A stretch of 49,180 nt of DNA from WJMT01 sp964445575 (GCA_964445575.1 CAYULB010000011.1:1-49180), one strand, 5' to 3'. Positions 33,847 through 43,827 are shown, numbered from the stretch's first letter. A program made the numbers and translations. The notes: generated by a model not told the origin, from the letters alone.

Positions 33847-34716
33847 ATGAGTATCTTAATAGATGAAAACACTCGGGTGGTGGTGCAGGGAATTACAGGA
33901 AGTGAAGGCACATTTCACACCCAAAAAATGCAGGAATACAAAACAAATGTAGTGGCAGGGGTTACTCCAGGCAAAGGAGACACCTCTCATCTTGGAGTTC
34001 CTGTTTACAACACTGTGGAAGAAGCTGTCAAAAAAGAGGAGGCCAATGCTTCGGCCTTGTTTGTCCCACCATTTTTTGCTGCTGATGCCATTATGGAAGC
34101 AGCTGACGCCGACGTGAAACTGATTGTCTGCATCACAGAAGGGATCCCTGCTTCTGACATGATAAAGGTCAAACAATTTTTGTCAGATAAAGACTGCCGT
34201 TTGATCGGACCCAACACCCCTGGCATTATATCTCCTGGCAAATGTAAAATCGGGATTATGCCGGGACACATCCATACCAGAGGTTCTGTGGGAATCATAT
34301 CCCGCTCCGGAACCCTTACCTATGAAGCTGTCCAGCAGGTATCTCTCCAAGGCTTTGGCCAATCCACAGCTGTTGGAATCGGCGGCGATCCCATTGTGGG
34401 CCAAAAATATATAGACCTGCTAAAACTTTTTAAACAGGACCCTGAGACTGAAGCCGTTATTCTTATCGGAGAGATCGGGGGAAGCGCTGAGGAAGAAGCT
34501 GCTGAATACATCAAGAAAGATTTTCCCAAACCAGTCATCAGCTTCATTGCTGGACAGACCGCTCCTCCAGGCCGCCGTATGGGGCATGCAGGCGCTATTA
34601 TTGCCGGAGGAAAAGGGACTGCTGAAGAGAAAATGAAAGCTCTTGAAGAAGCCGGAGTTAGGGTGGCTAAATCACCAGCAAATATCGGAAAAGAAGTCAA
34701 AGAAGCTTTGACTTAG
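33847..34716 (+). CDS. sucD: Succinyl-CoA synthetase alpha subunit
   Basis: The 289-residue CoA-binding and phosphohistidine subunit. RVVVQGITGSEGTFHTQKM starts the CoA domain, followed by GPNTPGIISPGKCKIGIMPG and SRSGTLTYEAV. GRRMGHAGAIIAGG carries the active-site His. Two ATGs are adjacent (33844 and 33847). AGGAG at 33836-33840 is six bases from the second, which I choose. It ends three bases before the convergent M14 peptidase stop. Confidence 0.97.
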   Translation: MSILIDENTRVVVQGITGSEGTFHTQKMQEYKTNVVAGVTPGKGDTSHLGVPVYNTVEEAVKKEEANASALFVPPFFAADAIMEAADADVKLIVCITEGIPASDMIKVKQFLSDKDCRLIGPNTPGIISPGKCKIGIMPGHIHTRGSVGIISRSGTLTYEAVQQVSLQGFGQSTAVGIGGDPIVGQKYIDLLKLFKQDPETEAVILIGEIGGSAEEEAAEYIKKDFPKPVISFIAGQTAPPGRRMGHAGAIIAGGKGTAEEKMKALEEAGVRVAKSPANIGKEVKEALT

Positions 34717-34719
34717 ATT

Positions 34720-36426
34720 TTATCTCTTCCAGGGAGCATAAGGGATAAGAGGCAGTTTTTGTTTCTTAATAATTCTGTAAAAGGGAAAAACATCACCCTT
34801 TTCCGGAACCAGATTGTATTTCCAGTACCGGATCAAACCATATTCAGATTCTGGCTCCAGCAAGCAGGGAATGAGATGGGCACCTGGCTGAGCGCAGGAA
34901 ACATAAAAATCGCCTTTTTTCACGATGACATCTATATCTTTCCGGACCACGCTTATTTCCTGGGGTGCTAAATAATCATACTCAGCAGGAACAATATGTG
35001 TGACTCTGTATCCTTGGGCTTCCACAGAACAATCTTGCTCAAAAAAATCCACCTTGATTCCATGTTTAAGAAGGGTGCTGATCACATCCTGATGCTGGGA
35101 TGGGATATAATAGGCTAAGGGCCGGATCACACTTCCTGTGGGCTGCACTTTTGGAAACCAGTTCTTTACCGCTTCCTCAGCCACCTTTCTATCTGAGGGA
35201 TAAGGATAAGGTTTGATATCTTCATAAGTCAAAGGATCACCGGCTTTTTTATCCCCTTTCAACAAACCAATGATTCTGTTTTCAGCGCTCTCAAACTTCT
35301 TTATCTTGATAAAAGGTTCATTCTCATCTCTTGCGTATTCCATCCTGAGATGGACTAAATCGTCCATTTGGTATTCCCTGGCTTTATGAATCAGCTCTTT
35401 CCGCAGCTCTCTTACTAAAGAAATGATTTCCTCCCCATGGTCTCCGATGCTTTCAGCCATATATCTTATCCCGTAATACTGATAATAAGTCCTCTCCTTT
35501 AAAGTCTCCAGGTCATGGCGTGAAGCCCCTTCCTGAATAAAAGAGAGGGCTTCATATATCCCGGGGCTGTTTCGTCCATCATTAAGGTCAGTGGTGCTGT
35601 ATCTTTTCATGTATTCCCTCTTACCTCTGTCTTCTTCAGAGTAATCCACGCCAGCTGACGAATCAATACCCATTCTTTGAGTTATCAAATATTCATGAAA
35701 AGTGATATTTTTTTCATTCAGCTTTTTTTCAACTTCAGACAGAAGAACCTTCCTTGAAAAATCAAGTAAACTCTGGTGTATGTTTGGGTTTGAAACACAT
35801 CCAATAGACACTTGATAATAGTCATCACCTTTTTCATGGATATCCATGGTCGCTTCAGGCATCCATTCCCTGAATATATTGTTTATCACTTCTGATTCCG
35901 GAGACTCCAGTTTAACTTGGTCACGGTTTAGATCCAGATTTTGTTCATTCCTGCGGATATCAAACCAGTTTCCATAAGGATTGGCAGCAGGCAGAACCAA
36001 AAAATTCACTTTTTTCAGCAGGGGCTTTAGCTCCCCCACACAGAGGTCTCTTATAAGCATCAAAGAAGCTTCCTTGGCTGACTGTTCGTTCCCGTGCTTT
36101 GATCCCACTAAATAAAAAGTGGGCTTGGCCCTGTTTAAATTTTCCGGGGAGGATACCCCTTCTTCTGTGATTATGCACACCCACAAATCTTTAGAACCGT
36201 ACTCTTCTCGAGGAAGAGTTCTTCCTGCTGCTTTAACTGTTAAATTGTCGGAAACCGCATCCAGACGACTTAAAAAATAAGCTGTCGCTTGATGCTGAGT
36301 GTACTGAGTGTAATTTGTCTCCTCCGCAGGAGTCCTGATTAACTCTTCAGCCGAAAAAATAGGGGGGCTGAAAATAAAAATAAAAACGATTACGAAATGA
36401 AAGAGTTTTTTTAACGGTAAATTCAT
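34720..36426 (-). CDS. M14-family zinc carboxypeptidase, secreted
   Basis: A 568-residue exported peptidase. A signal peptide (about residues 1-25, MNLPLKKLFHFVIVF then a hydrophobic run ending FSA) is followed by the M14 fold at ~60-330. The zinc pair is His and Glu in VGSKHGNEQS, with the third ligand likely the His of TMDIHEKGDD. NEQNLDLNRDQVKL supplies the substrate-binding Asn/Arg pair. A long C-terminal region (about 380-568) is unassigned. It probably removes C-terminal residues from extracellular or periplasmic peptides, feeding uptake. GGGAG lies seven bases before the ATG. Confidence 0.88.
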   Translation of the reverse strand: MNLPLKKLFHFVIVFIFIFSPPIFSAEELIRTPAEETNYTQYTQHQATAYFLSRLDAVSDNLTVKAAGRTLPREEYGSKDLWVCIITEEGVSSPENLNRAKPTFYLVGSKHGNEQSAKEASLMLIRDLCVGELKPLLKKVNFLVLPAANPYGNWFDIRRNEQNLDLNRDQVKLESPESEVINNIFREWMPEATMDIHEKGDDYYQVSIGCVSNPNIHQSLLDFSRKVLLSEVEKKLNEKNITFHEYLITQRMGIDSSAGVDYSEEDRGKREYMKRYSTTDLNDGRNSPGIYEALSFIQEGASRHDLETLKERTYYQYYGIRYMAESIGDHGEEIISLVRELRKELIHKAREYQMDDLVHLRMEYARDENEPFIKIKKFESAENRIIGLLKGDKKAGDPLTYEDIKPYPYPSDRKVAEEAVKNWFPKVQPTGSVIRPLAYYIPSQHQDVISTLLKHGIKVDFFEQDCSVEAQGYRVTHIVPAEYDYLAPQEISVVRKDIDVIVKKGDFYVSCAQPGAHLIPCLLEPESEYGLIRYWKYNLVPEKGDVFPFYRIIKKQKLPLIPYAPWKR

Positions 36427-36503
36427 GAATTTTCTCCCACTACCCTCCTCTTAAAAAAATTTAGAGAGGTTTATTTTCAAATAAAATTTTGAGCCTTTAT
36501 TTC

Positions 36504-38591
36504 TCACTCCTCTTCACCGGATTTTTTTATCCGTCCTTCTCTAATCGATTCTTCTATGATGTCTTTCTGCAAATGAGCCGGAACCTCCTCATAATGTGAC
36601 ATCTCCATAATAAAGGAACCCCTTCCGCCGGTAATAGAGGTTAAAGTCGGTTCAAAATCAAGCATTTCTGCCATGGGGACCTGTGCCTTTATGATCCGCA
36701 TGCTTCCTTTTTGCTCCATCCCCTGAACTTTTCCTCTGCGTCCATTAAGATTGCCCATGATGTCACCCATATGTTTTTCTGGAGTATAGACTTCCACATT
36801 CATGATGGGTTCAAGGAGAGTGGGTTTAGCTGCTTTTATTCCCTTTTTAAAAGCCAGAGAAGCCGCTACTTTGAAAGCAATATCCGAAGAATCAACTTCA
36901 TGATAGGAGCCGTCATAGAGCATGGCTTTAAAATCAACAGTAGGATATCCGGCAAGGATTCCTTTTTTTCTGGATTCCTCCAGTCCTTTTTCTACAGAAG
37001 GAATATAGTTTTTTGGAATGGCTCCTCCAAATATTTTGTTTTCAAACTCAAAATCCTTTCCCTTTGAAAACGGCTCAAACTTGATGTGCACATCACCGTA
37101 CTGGCCTCTTCCTCCGGTCTGTTTTTTGTATCTACCCTGAACATCAGATTTTCCTTTGATCGTTTCCTTGTATGAAATCTTAGGAGGCTTTAGATCAACG
37201 TCCACATTAAACCTCTTTTTTAAGCGCTCTGTTATGATTTCAACATGGAGCTGTCCGTTTCCTGAGATGATCAACTCATTGGTATCCGAGTCCCTGCCTA
37301 TCACCGCGGTAGGGTCTTCATCCTTAATCCGATGGACAGCCTGGGAAATCTTATCTTCGTCCTCACGGGTTTTAGGCTTAATGGCAAAGGATATGGAAGG
37401 TTTGGGAAACTTGATGGGTTCAAACTCTTTAACATCACTTAAGTCGCTGAGAGTATCACCTGTTGAAGTGTCTTTTAACTTGGCTGTTCCCACGATCTCG
37501 CCGGCGCCAGCGCTTTTTATCTCTTCTTGGTCTTTTCCCTGCAGAAAAAAGAGACCGCCGAACTTCTCTTTTCTATCCTTATTGGCATTCATCACAGTAC
37601 TGTCTTCTTTGACCTTCCCTGAAAATATCCTCATTATGGATATCTTCCCGGTGTAAGGATCTGACATGGTCTTAAAAACAAGAGATGAAAAGGGATTTTC
37701 CGGTGATAATTTGACAGACCCCTTTTTTATTTTGATCTCTTTTCTCTCCAGGGGATCGGGGAGAAAATTTATTATTCCCTCTAAAATTTGAAGCGCCCCG
37801 ATATTTTTTTCTGCAGAAGATAAAAAGATAGGAAAAAGCTGGCATTTAAAAATACTCTTCCTAAATCCTTCCTGCATCTCCTCAGGAGAAAGCTCTCCTT
37901 TTTCAAAATAACTTTCCATAAGTTTTTCATCATTTTCAGCTATCATCTCTGTAAGCTCTTCAGCCTTTTTTTCAGCTTCGTCCTTGACCTCAGCAGGAAT
38001 TTCCACTTCTTTGAATTTTCCTGAATCTCCTGCTTCAAACAAATACGCCTTTTTCTTAATCAAATCCACCATCCCCTTGAATCCCTGCTCACTTCCTATG
38101 GGAATCTGGACCGGCACAGCTTGACGACCAAAAAAGTCCTGAATAGAACTGACAGTCCGAGAGAAATCAGAGTTTTCTCGGTCCAGTTTGTTAACAATAA
38201 ACACCCTGGGTAAACCCAACTCCTCCAGCATTCCCCAGCACTTCTCTGTTCCCACTTCGACTCCAGAAGCTGCACAAACCACCAGTGCCCCAGCATCCAC
38301 AGCTCTCAGGCTTGCTCTTGTGTCCCATAAAAAATTGGAATAACCAGGACAATCTATTAAGTTTATCTTGTGGTCATTCCATTGGAAATGACAAAGTGCT
38401 GAATTAATGGAGATTTGCCTTTCTTTTTCCTCTGGGTCATAGTCAGTTATGGTGTTTTTTTTATCCACCCTGGTTAATCTGTTTGTCACATTTGAAACAA
38501 ACAAGAACGTGGAAGTGAGAGAAGTCTTTCCTGAAGAACCGTGACCAACTATGGCTACATTCCTTATTTTCTCAGCTGAAAAGTGTTTCAT
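36504..38591 (-). CDS. EF-G-like GTPase (EF-G type 2 family)
   Basis: A translation-factor-family GTPase of 695 residues with the five-domain EF-G layout. The G domain reads GHGSSGKTS (P-loop, residues 16-24), DCPGYSNF (switch II, about 80-87) and NKLDRENS. Canonical EF-G has AHIDAGKT and DTPGHVDF; the catalytic switch-II His is Tyr84 here. I recall the same Gly-His P-loop and Tyr in Thermus EF-G-2, so this is a family trait, not a lesion. Domain IV contains KQTGGRGQYGDVHI. It ends in acidic SGEEE. This is probably not the housekeeping fusA, since no rpsL/rpsG or tuf are adjacent. GGAGG precedes the ATG. Confidence 0.9.
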   Translation of the reverse strand: MKHFSAEKIRNVAIVGHGSSGKTSLTSTFLFVSNVTNRLTRVDKKNTITDYDPEEKERQISINSALCHFQWNDHKINLIDCPGYSNFLWDTRASLRAVDAGALVVCAASGVEVGTEKCWGMLEELGLPRVFIVNKLDRENSDFSRTVSSIQDFFGRQAVPVQIPIGSEQGFKGMVDLIKKKAYLFEAGDSGKFKEVEIPAEVKDEAEKKAEELTEMIAENDEKLMESYFEKGELSPEEMQEGFRKSIFKCQLFPIFLSSAEKNIGALQILEGIINFLPDPLERKEIKIKKGSVKLSPENPFSSLVFKTMSDPYTGKISIMRIFSGKVKEDSTVMNANKDRKEKFGGLFFLQGKDQEEIKSAGAGEIVGTAKLKDTSTGDTLSDLSDVKEFEPIKFPKPSISFAIKPKTREDEDKISQAVHRIKDEDPTAVIGRDSDTNELIISGNGQLHVEIITERLKKRFNVDVDLKPPKISYKETIKGKSDVQGRYKKQTGGRGQYGDVHIKFEPFSKGKDFEFENKIFGGAIPKNYIPSVEKGLEESRKKGILAGYPTVDFKAMLYDGSYHEVDSSDIAFKVAASLAFKKGIKAAKPTLLEPIMNVEVYTPEKHMGDIMGNLNGRRGKVQGMEQKGSMRIIKAQVPMAEMLDFEPTLTSITGGRGSFIMEMSHYEEVPAHLQKDIIEESIREGRIKKSGEEE

Positions 38592-38625
38592 GGTGAAACC
38601 TCCTGTGTGTTATGTCTTTCTTTTA

Positions 38626-38660
38626 CCATTCGCAATTTACTATTCACAATTTACCATTCA
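38626..38660. repeat. Degenerate heptanucleotide array
   Basis: Five consecutive 7-mers: CCATTCG, CAATTTA, CTATTCA, CAATTTA, CCATTCA. It is the same family as the array at 1-78, just upstream of the EF-G-like gene. Confidence 0.75.
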
Positions 38661-38677
38661 CAGTATCTAGGTTCACT

Positions 38678-38763
38678 GTCGCTTCAGCCACACCTGAATT
38701 TCATTATGCTCACTAAATCTTGTATCTCTAGTCTGCTGCAATCTTGACTCGTGAATAATCCGG
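38678..38763 (-). repeat. 26-bp box plus interspersed end module
   Basis: The 26-bp GTCGCTTCAGCC box (38678-38703) matches 83-108 exactly. The end module CTGCTGCAATCTTGACTC then GTGAATAATCC (38733-38761) follows. The order of heptamers, box and end module is the same as at 1-247. The 275-bp gap between the EF-G-like gene and rluD otherwise holds nothing recognisable. Confidence 0.75.
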
Positions 38764-38866
38764 TTATAATAAAGTCAACGGATATAATACAATAAATAGG
38801 CCTCATCACTCAAGACGTAAATGCATTCTCCCAAAATAAAATTACTCCTTTTACCCAGGAAGAAAT

Positions 38867-39784
38867 TCAAGTTAATTTTCTCAGGACTTCCTCCAGTTCC
38901 TCTGGTAATGGGACCGTAAATTCCTGCCGTTCCTTTTTTTCTGGATGGATAAAAGACAAATAGTAAGCATGCAAAAACAGCCTTGATTGAATTTGAGTTG
39001 GTGTTTTTTTCCTTCCATAATGTCTATCCCCTACTATAGGATGCCCTGAGGCTGACATATGGACCCTTATTTGATGTGTTCTTCCTGTTACCGGTTTTAT
39101 ATCTAGGAATGAGTGCTCCTCAAACACTTTTATTACTTCAAAATAGGTCTCAGCATTCTTTGGCTTTTTTGTTTTCACTGACATCCGGGCTCCATCTTTG
39201 ACATGACGTCCTATAGGCCAGGAAATAACTCCTTTTTTCTTTAAATATCGTCCCCACACCAAGGCCAAGTATCTTTTCTCTACAACTCTTTTTTTGAACT
39301 GCTCTTTAAGATTCTGAAATGCCTTGAGATTTTTTGCTAGGACAACCAATCCAGAAGTTTCTTTATCCAGTCGGTGAACAATACCGGGTCTGGTTTTCGG
39401 GCCTACATTTTCTATGTGAGGAAAATGATAGAGCAAGGCATTGACTAAGGTATGCTTTTTTACCCTGGCTCCGGGATGAACCACCATCCCGGATGGTTTG
39501 TTGATAACTCCTATACATTCATCCTGATAAACAATATCTAAAGGAATTTTTTCAGGGTGAATTTTTAATGAAACAGGAAAGCTGTATTCGATTTCGACTC
39601 TGTCTTTATACTTCAGATTGTAACTTGGTTTTTGAGCTGCTTTGGTATTGAGCAAGACTTTATTCTTTTGAATTAAATTTTGAATCTGAGAACGGCTCAA
39701 TTCTGGAACACAGCGGCTTAAAAAAATATCCAGCCTTTTTCCCACATCCGATTTATCATCAACCCTAAACTTCTTATAAGGCAC
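38867..39784 (-). CDS. rluD: Large-subunit rRNA pseudouridine synthase (RluD-like)
   Basis: 305 residues. An N-terminal S4 RNA-binding domain (KRLDIFLSRCVPELSRSQIQ) precedes the RluA-type catalytic domain. PGIVHRLDKETSGLVVLAK carries the catalytic Asp in HRLD. VTGRTHQIRVHMSASGHP is the second signature. The RluA family also includes RluA and RluC, so the exact 23S sites are uncertain. It overlaps the lgt end by 11 bp as the last gene of ileS-lspA-lgt-rluD. Confidence 0.9.
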   Translation of the reverse strand: MPYKKFRVDDKSDVGKRLDIFLSRCVPELSRSQIQNLIQKNKVLLNTKAAQKPSYNLKYKDRVEIEYSFPVSLKIHPEKIPLDIVYQDECIGVINKPSGMVVHPGARVKKHTLVNALLYHFPHIENVGPKTRPGIVHRLDKETSGLVVLAKNLKAFQNLKEQFKKRVVEKRYLALVWGRYLKKKGVISWPIGRHVKDGARMSVKTKKPKNAETYFEVIKVFEEHSFLDIKPVTGRTHQIRVHMSASGHPIVGDRHYGRKKTPTQIQSRLFLHAYYLSFIHPEKKERQEFTVPLPEELEEVLRKLT

Positions 39785-40577
39785 TTTTTTTCTTCTTTTT
39801 TAAGAAAAGAATCAAGCCAATGCCTGAAATGATTCCCAATATGCAAAAAAGTTGGGGCAGTGTAAAACTCAGAAAAGGAGACGGATTGTCTATCAGGATG
39901 ACTTCCTCTGAATGGTCTCCTCTATAAAACTCTGTAAAATATCGAATGATAGAATAGTTTATGATATAAAAAGAAAAAACAACTCCATCTAACTTCTTTC
40001 TTTTCAATAGAATAAAGAGGACAATAAAGTTAAGGAAATTCAGTCCGGCTTCATACAGCTGAACAGGATGAATGGGAGTTCCGATAGGTACCCCTGTAAG
40101 ATTATGAGCATATTCACTGGAAAAGGTGACTCCTAAAGAAGTGGAACACGCTTTCCCATAGCAGCATCCTGCACTGAAACACCCCATGCGGCCAAAACCA
40201 TGGCCTAAAGCAACAGCGGGTGCTATGACATCTGCTGTTTTCCAGGTGGGCATTTTGTGCTTCCAAAGATACCAGAGAGCAAACACCAACCCGGCGAAAA
40301 GCCCTCCCTGAAAGACTCCCCCTGACCTGGCTAGGGTCAGCAGTTCTCCTGGGTACCGGGTATAATAAGAAGCATTCCCGATAAATAGAACCAGTTTGGC
40401 TCCCACTAATGATATAATTATGGTGTAGAAAGCCATATCTATGATTTTGACCGAGGGGAGACCAGCCTTTTTTGCCTGAACATACACAAACCATAATCCA
40501 AAGGCTAACCCCAAAGCCACCATGAATCCATACGTGTGAATGGTTATAGGACCGATTTTTATGAGCACAGGGAACAT
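39774..40577 (-). CDS. lgt: Prolipoprotein diacylglyceryl transferase
   Basis: A 267-residue inner-membrane enzyme that attaches diacylglycerol to lipobox cysteines. About seven hydrophobic segments are seen. The signature loop is GHGFGRMGCFSAGCCYGK (residues 125-142), a Cys-rich variant of the GRxGNF type that I recall from other phyla. The N-terminus IGPITIHTYGFMVALG is typical. AGGAG lies six bases before the ATG. It overlaps lspA by 19 bp, placing two successive lipoprotein-processing steps in one operon. Confidence 0.94.
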   Translation of the reverse strand: MFPVLIKIGPITIHTYGFMVALGLAFGLWFVYVQAKKAGLPSVKIIDMAFYTIIISLVGAKLVLFIGNASYYTRYPGELLTLARSGGVFQGGLFAGLVFALWYLWKHKMPTWKTADVIAPAVALGHGFGRMGCFSAGCCYGKACSTSLGVTFSSEYAHNLTGVPIGTPIHPVQLYEAGLNFLNFIVLFILLKRKKLDGVVFSFYIINYSIIRYFTEFYRGDHSEEVILIDNPSPFLSFTLPQLFCILGIISGIGLILFLKKKKKSAL

Positions 40578-41053
40578 TGGCTACTCCTTTTAAAAAATAT
40601 TAAATAGACCATAAGAAAAGCGCCTACGGTGATACAAGAATCAGCCACGTTAAAAGAAGGCCAGTGCAGGTCACGAATATGAAAGTCAAGAAAATCAATC
40701 ACATATCCTCTAAACAACCGATCCAGAGAATTCCCCAAAGCACCAGCGATAATTAATGACAGGGTGGACTTTAACAGTGTTTCAGAAGGAGGCACTTTAA
40801 TGAAATAATAAACAACCACAGCAAAGGCAAGCAGAGAAGCTATAGTCAGAGCAAGAAAAATCCCTGAGTTTCCTGACTGATTAAAAATTCCAAACACCGC
40901 GCCCCTGTTTCGAACGTGACTTATGTTAAAAAATCCTTTTATCACTTCTATCCGGCCTCCATAGGGCACAAAGCGGTTGATCATGCTTTTGCTGACCTGG
41001 TCACAAATCACCAAAACAACAATAATCAATGGATACAAAAATGGTCGTTTCAT
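40559..41053 (-). CDS. lspA: Lipoprotein signal peptidase
   Basis: A 164-residue aspartic membrane peptidase that removes prolipoprotein signal peptides after Lgt action. It has four hydrophobic segments. The catalytic Asp pair is in GNSLDRLFRGYVIDFLDF and FNVADSCITVG. It overlaps ileS by 4 bp. The ileS-lspA pairing is common in bacteria. Confidence 0.95.
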   Translation of the reverse strand: MKRPFLYPLIIVVLVICDQVSKSMINRFVPYGGRIEVIKGFFNISHVRNRGAVFGIFNQSGNSGIFLALTIASLLAFAVVVYYFIKVPPSETLLKSTLSLIIAGALGNSLDRLFRGYVIDFLDFHIRDLHWPSFNVADSCITVGAFLMVYLIFFKRSSQCSLCS

Positions 41054-43827
41054 TTGTTTATTGAATCCACCACCTGCTCACATCTTTGGCAAAACTCTGG
41101 GTATTGTTGACCGGCTCCCACCTCAGAAGAATAATTCCAGCATCTCTCACATTTTTTCCACTCCACTCTTTCAACCTCCACTTCTATCTCCTCCTCTGCA
41201 TTCAGTTCCAAGCTGACAAAAGAAACAATAAAGAGGTCCTTAAGATAGGACTGGTATTTTTTGAGCAGAGGATAAACAGAAGAAGGCGCATGAACAGTGA
41301 CTTTTGCCTCCAGAGAATTTCCGATTATCTTTTGCTCTCTTGTTTCTTCAAGCTTTTTTAAAACCTTTTCTCTTATCTCTCCCAGTCTCTCCCACTCTAC
41401 AAATTCTTTGTTTTCCATCCATTTCTCCTTGAAATCAGGGAAGACCTCCAGGTGAACAGAAGTTTCTTTCTTCTTATGATCAGGTAAGGCTTCCCAAGCT
41501 TCGTCCGTAGTGAACGAAAGCACAGGAGACATCAAAATCAGAGTATTTTTTAAAAGCTTGAATAAAGCGGTTTGAGCAGATCGGCGCTCCTTTGAATCTT
41601 TTTTTGAACAGTACAGCCGGTCTTTGATCACATCTAAATAATATGAACTCAGTTCCACTGTAAAAAAATTATACATTGTGTGGAACACAGTGTGATATTC
41701 ATACTCCTGATAAGCTTTTATAACCTTCCTGCCTGTATGGTTGCCTTTCTCAAGAATCCACCTGTCAAAAGCCATCATGTTCTCTGCATTTAATTCTTCT
41801 TTATCAGGTATAAAATCATACACATTCCCCAGCATAAATCTCCATGTGTTTCTGATTTTCCTATAAGCTTCTACCAGCCGCTGGATGGTTTCTTCTCCAT
41901 ATCTGGCATCCTCTTTAAAATTAAGCATAGAAACCCACAATCTCAATATCTCAGCTCCATTCCTTTTAATAATTTCTTCTGGCTCTATATAATTTCCCAG
42001 AGATTTAGACATCCCCCTTCCCTGTTCATCCAGAACAAATCCATGGGTGATGCAGGTTTTATACGGAGACTTTCCTTTAGCTGCTACTCCTATAAGAAGT
42101 GAGCTGTTAAACCACCCTCTGTATTGGTCATGGCCCTCGATGTAAATATCAGCAGGCCAGGGAAGTTCTTCTGTTTTTCCTAAAATATTATGACTGGCTC
42201 CTGACTCAAACCAGACGTCCAAAATATTGTTTTCTTTCTCTAACTTTTCAGAGCTGCATTGAGGACACTTCATTCCTTCGGGCAGGAGCTCCTCAACAGA
42301 TTCCTGGAACCAGGAATTAGCTCCCTTTTTAGAGAAGACATCCGCGACATGCAGAGTAATATCTTTATCTGCGAGCACAGCCCCGCATTCTTTACAGTAA
42401 AAAGCAGGGATAGGAACTCCCCAGGAGCGCTGTCTTGAAATGCACCAGTCCGGACGGTTCTCTATCATCTTGGCAATGCGACCTTCTCCCCACGGAGGGA
42501 TCCAATTCACTTTTCTCACTTCATTCAAGACCTTTTCCCTGAATCCTCCCTTATCCATAGAAATGAACCATTGGTCGGTTGCTCTGAAAATAACCGGATT
42601 TTTACACCTCCAACAGTGGGGATAGGAATGAGTGATATCATCTGCTTTCATCAGGGTTCCGGCTTCCACCATATCTTTGACAATCACATCGTTGGCCTCA
42701 AACACATTCATTCCTGCATATTTTTCAACGTCTTCAGTGAAATTCCCATTCTTATCCACGGGAGTGTAGATATTCAGCTTGTACTTAATACCGGTCAGAT
42801 AATCTTCCTGGCCGTGACCCGGGGCTGTATGGACGCATCCTGTTCCCTGATCCAGAGTCACGTAATCAGCAAGAACAAAAATAGACTCCCTGTCAATAAA
42901 GGGATGTTTGGCTTTCATCCCTTCTAATTCTCTGCCCATGAATGTGACCAGTGTTTTTAAATTCTGATAGCCTAAGTCTTCTGAAATGAGGGAGATCAGT
43001 CGTTTGGCAGCAATGAACACCTCCTCACCAACCTGAAAAGCTGAATATTCATGCTGAGGATGAAAGGCAATGGCAAGGTTAGCTGGAAGGGTCCATGGAG
43101 TGGTGGTCCAAATAAGGACAGAAACTTTTTTCCCTTTTAACTGAGGATATTTTTTGGATAAATCACTCAGCAGGGGAAATTTTACATAAATGGAAGGAGA
43201 GCGATGGTCATGATACTCGATTTCTGCCTCAGCTAAGGCAGTTTTACAGTGGTTGCACCAGAAAACAGGTTTTTTTCCTTTATATATATTTTCAGATGAA
43301 AAAAAAGCAGCTAGATGCTCTAAAACTTCACTTTCATACTCATTGTCTATGGTCAGATAGGGATTATTCCAATCTCCAAACACCCCCAAGCGTTTGAACT
43401 GATTCCTCTGGACATCAACATATTTTAAAGCATATTTTTTACACTTATCTCTAAATTCAATAATGGACATTTCCTTCTTTTTGCTTCCGAGCATTTGGTC
43501 TACCTTTATCTCTATTGGCAGGCCGTGGCAGTCCCAACCCGGGATATAAGGCGCCCGAAAGCCCTGAAGATTCTTAGTCTTAACGATGAAATCCTTTAAC
43601 ACTTTATTCATAGCTGTGCCCAAGTGAATATTTCCGTTTGCATAAGGAGGACCATCATGAAGCACAAAAGGAGAGCCCCTTTTTCTTGCTTCCTGGATCT
43701 TTTGATAAAGATTCATCTTGTCCCATTTCTTAATGATTTCCGGTTCTTTTTGAGCAAGCTTTGCTTTCATAGAAAAAGATGTGCTTGGAAGATTCAAAGT
43801 TTCTTTTATGAATTTTTTGTCTGCCAT
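41050..43827 (-). CDS. ileS: Isoleucyl-tRNA synthetase
   Basis: A 925-residue class I synthetase charging tRNA-Ile. The HIGH-type motif is in PPYANGNIHLGTAMNKVLKD, KMSKS in EQGRGMSKSLGNYI, and the CP1 editing domain holds WTTTPWTLPANLAIAFHP. The C-terminal zinc site has CERCWNYS and FCQRCEQVV. GGAG lies six bases before the ATG. A promoter at 43914-43942 gives a ~75-nt leader, too short for a T-box, and a remnant of the interspersed repeat lies in it. Confidence 0.97.
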   Translation of the reverse strand: MADKKFIKETLNLPSTSFSMKAKLAQKEPEIIKKWDKMNLYQKIQEARKRGSPFVLHDGPPYANGNIHLGTAMNKVLKDFIVKTKNLQGFRAPYIPGWDCHGLPIEIKVDQMLGSKKKEMSIIEFRDKCKKYALKYVDVQRNQFKRLGVFGDWNNPYLTIDNEYESEVLEHLAAFFSSENIYKGKKPVFWCNHCKTALAEAEIEYHDHRSPSIYVKFPLLSDLSKKYPQLKGKKVSVLIWTTTPWTLPANLAIAFHPQHEYSAFQVGEEVFIAAKRLISLISEDLGYQNLKTLVTFMGRELEGMKAKHPFIDRESIFVLADYVTLDQGTGCVHTAPGHGQEDYLTGIKYKLNIYTPVDKNGNFTEDVEKYAGMNVFEANDVIVKDMVEAGTLMKADDITHSYPHCWRCKNPVIFRATDQWFISMDKGGFREKVLNEVRKVNWIPPWGEGRIAKMIENRPDWCISRQRSWGVPIPAFYCKECGAVLADKDITLHVADVFSKKGANSWFQESVEELLPEGMKCPQCSSEKLEKENNILDVWFESGASHNILGKTEELPWPADIYIEGHDQYRGWFNSSLLIGVAAKGKSPYKTCITHGFVLDEQGRGMSKSLGNYIEPEEIIKRNGAEILRLWVSMLNFKEDARYGEETIQRLVEAYRKIRNTWRFMLGNVYDFIPDKEELNAENMMAFDRWILEKGNHTGRKVIKAYQEYEYHTVFHTMYNFFTVELSSYYLDVIKDRLYCSKKDSKERRSAQTALFKLLKNTLILMSPVLSFTTDEAWEALPDHKKKETSVHLEVFPDFKEKWMENKEFVEWERLGEIREKVLKKLEETREQKIIGNSLEAKVTVHAPSSVYPLLKKYQSYLKDLFIVSFVSLELNAEEEIEVEVERVEWKKCERCWNYSSEVGAGQQYPEFCQRCEQVVDSINK

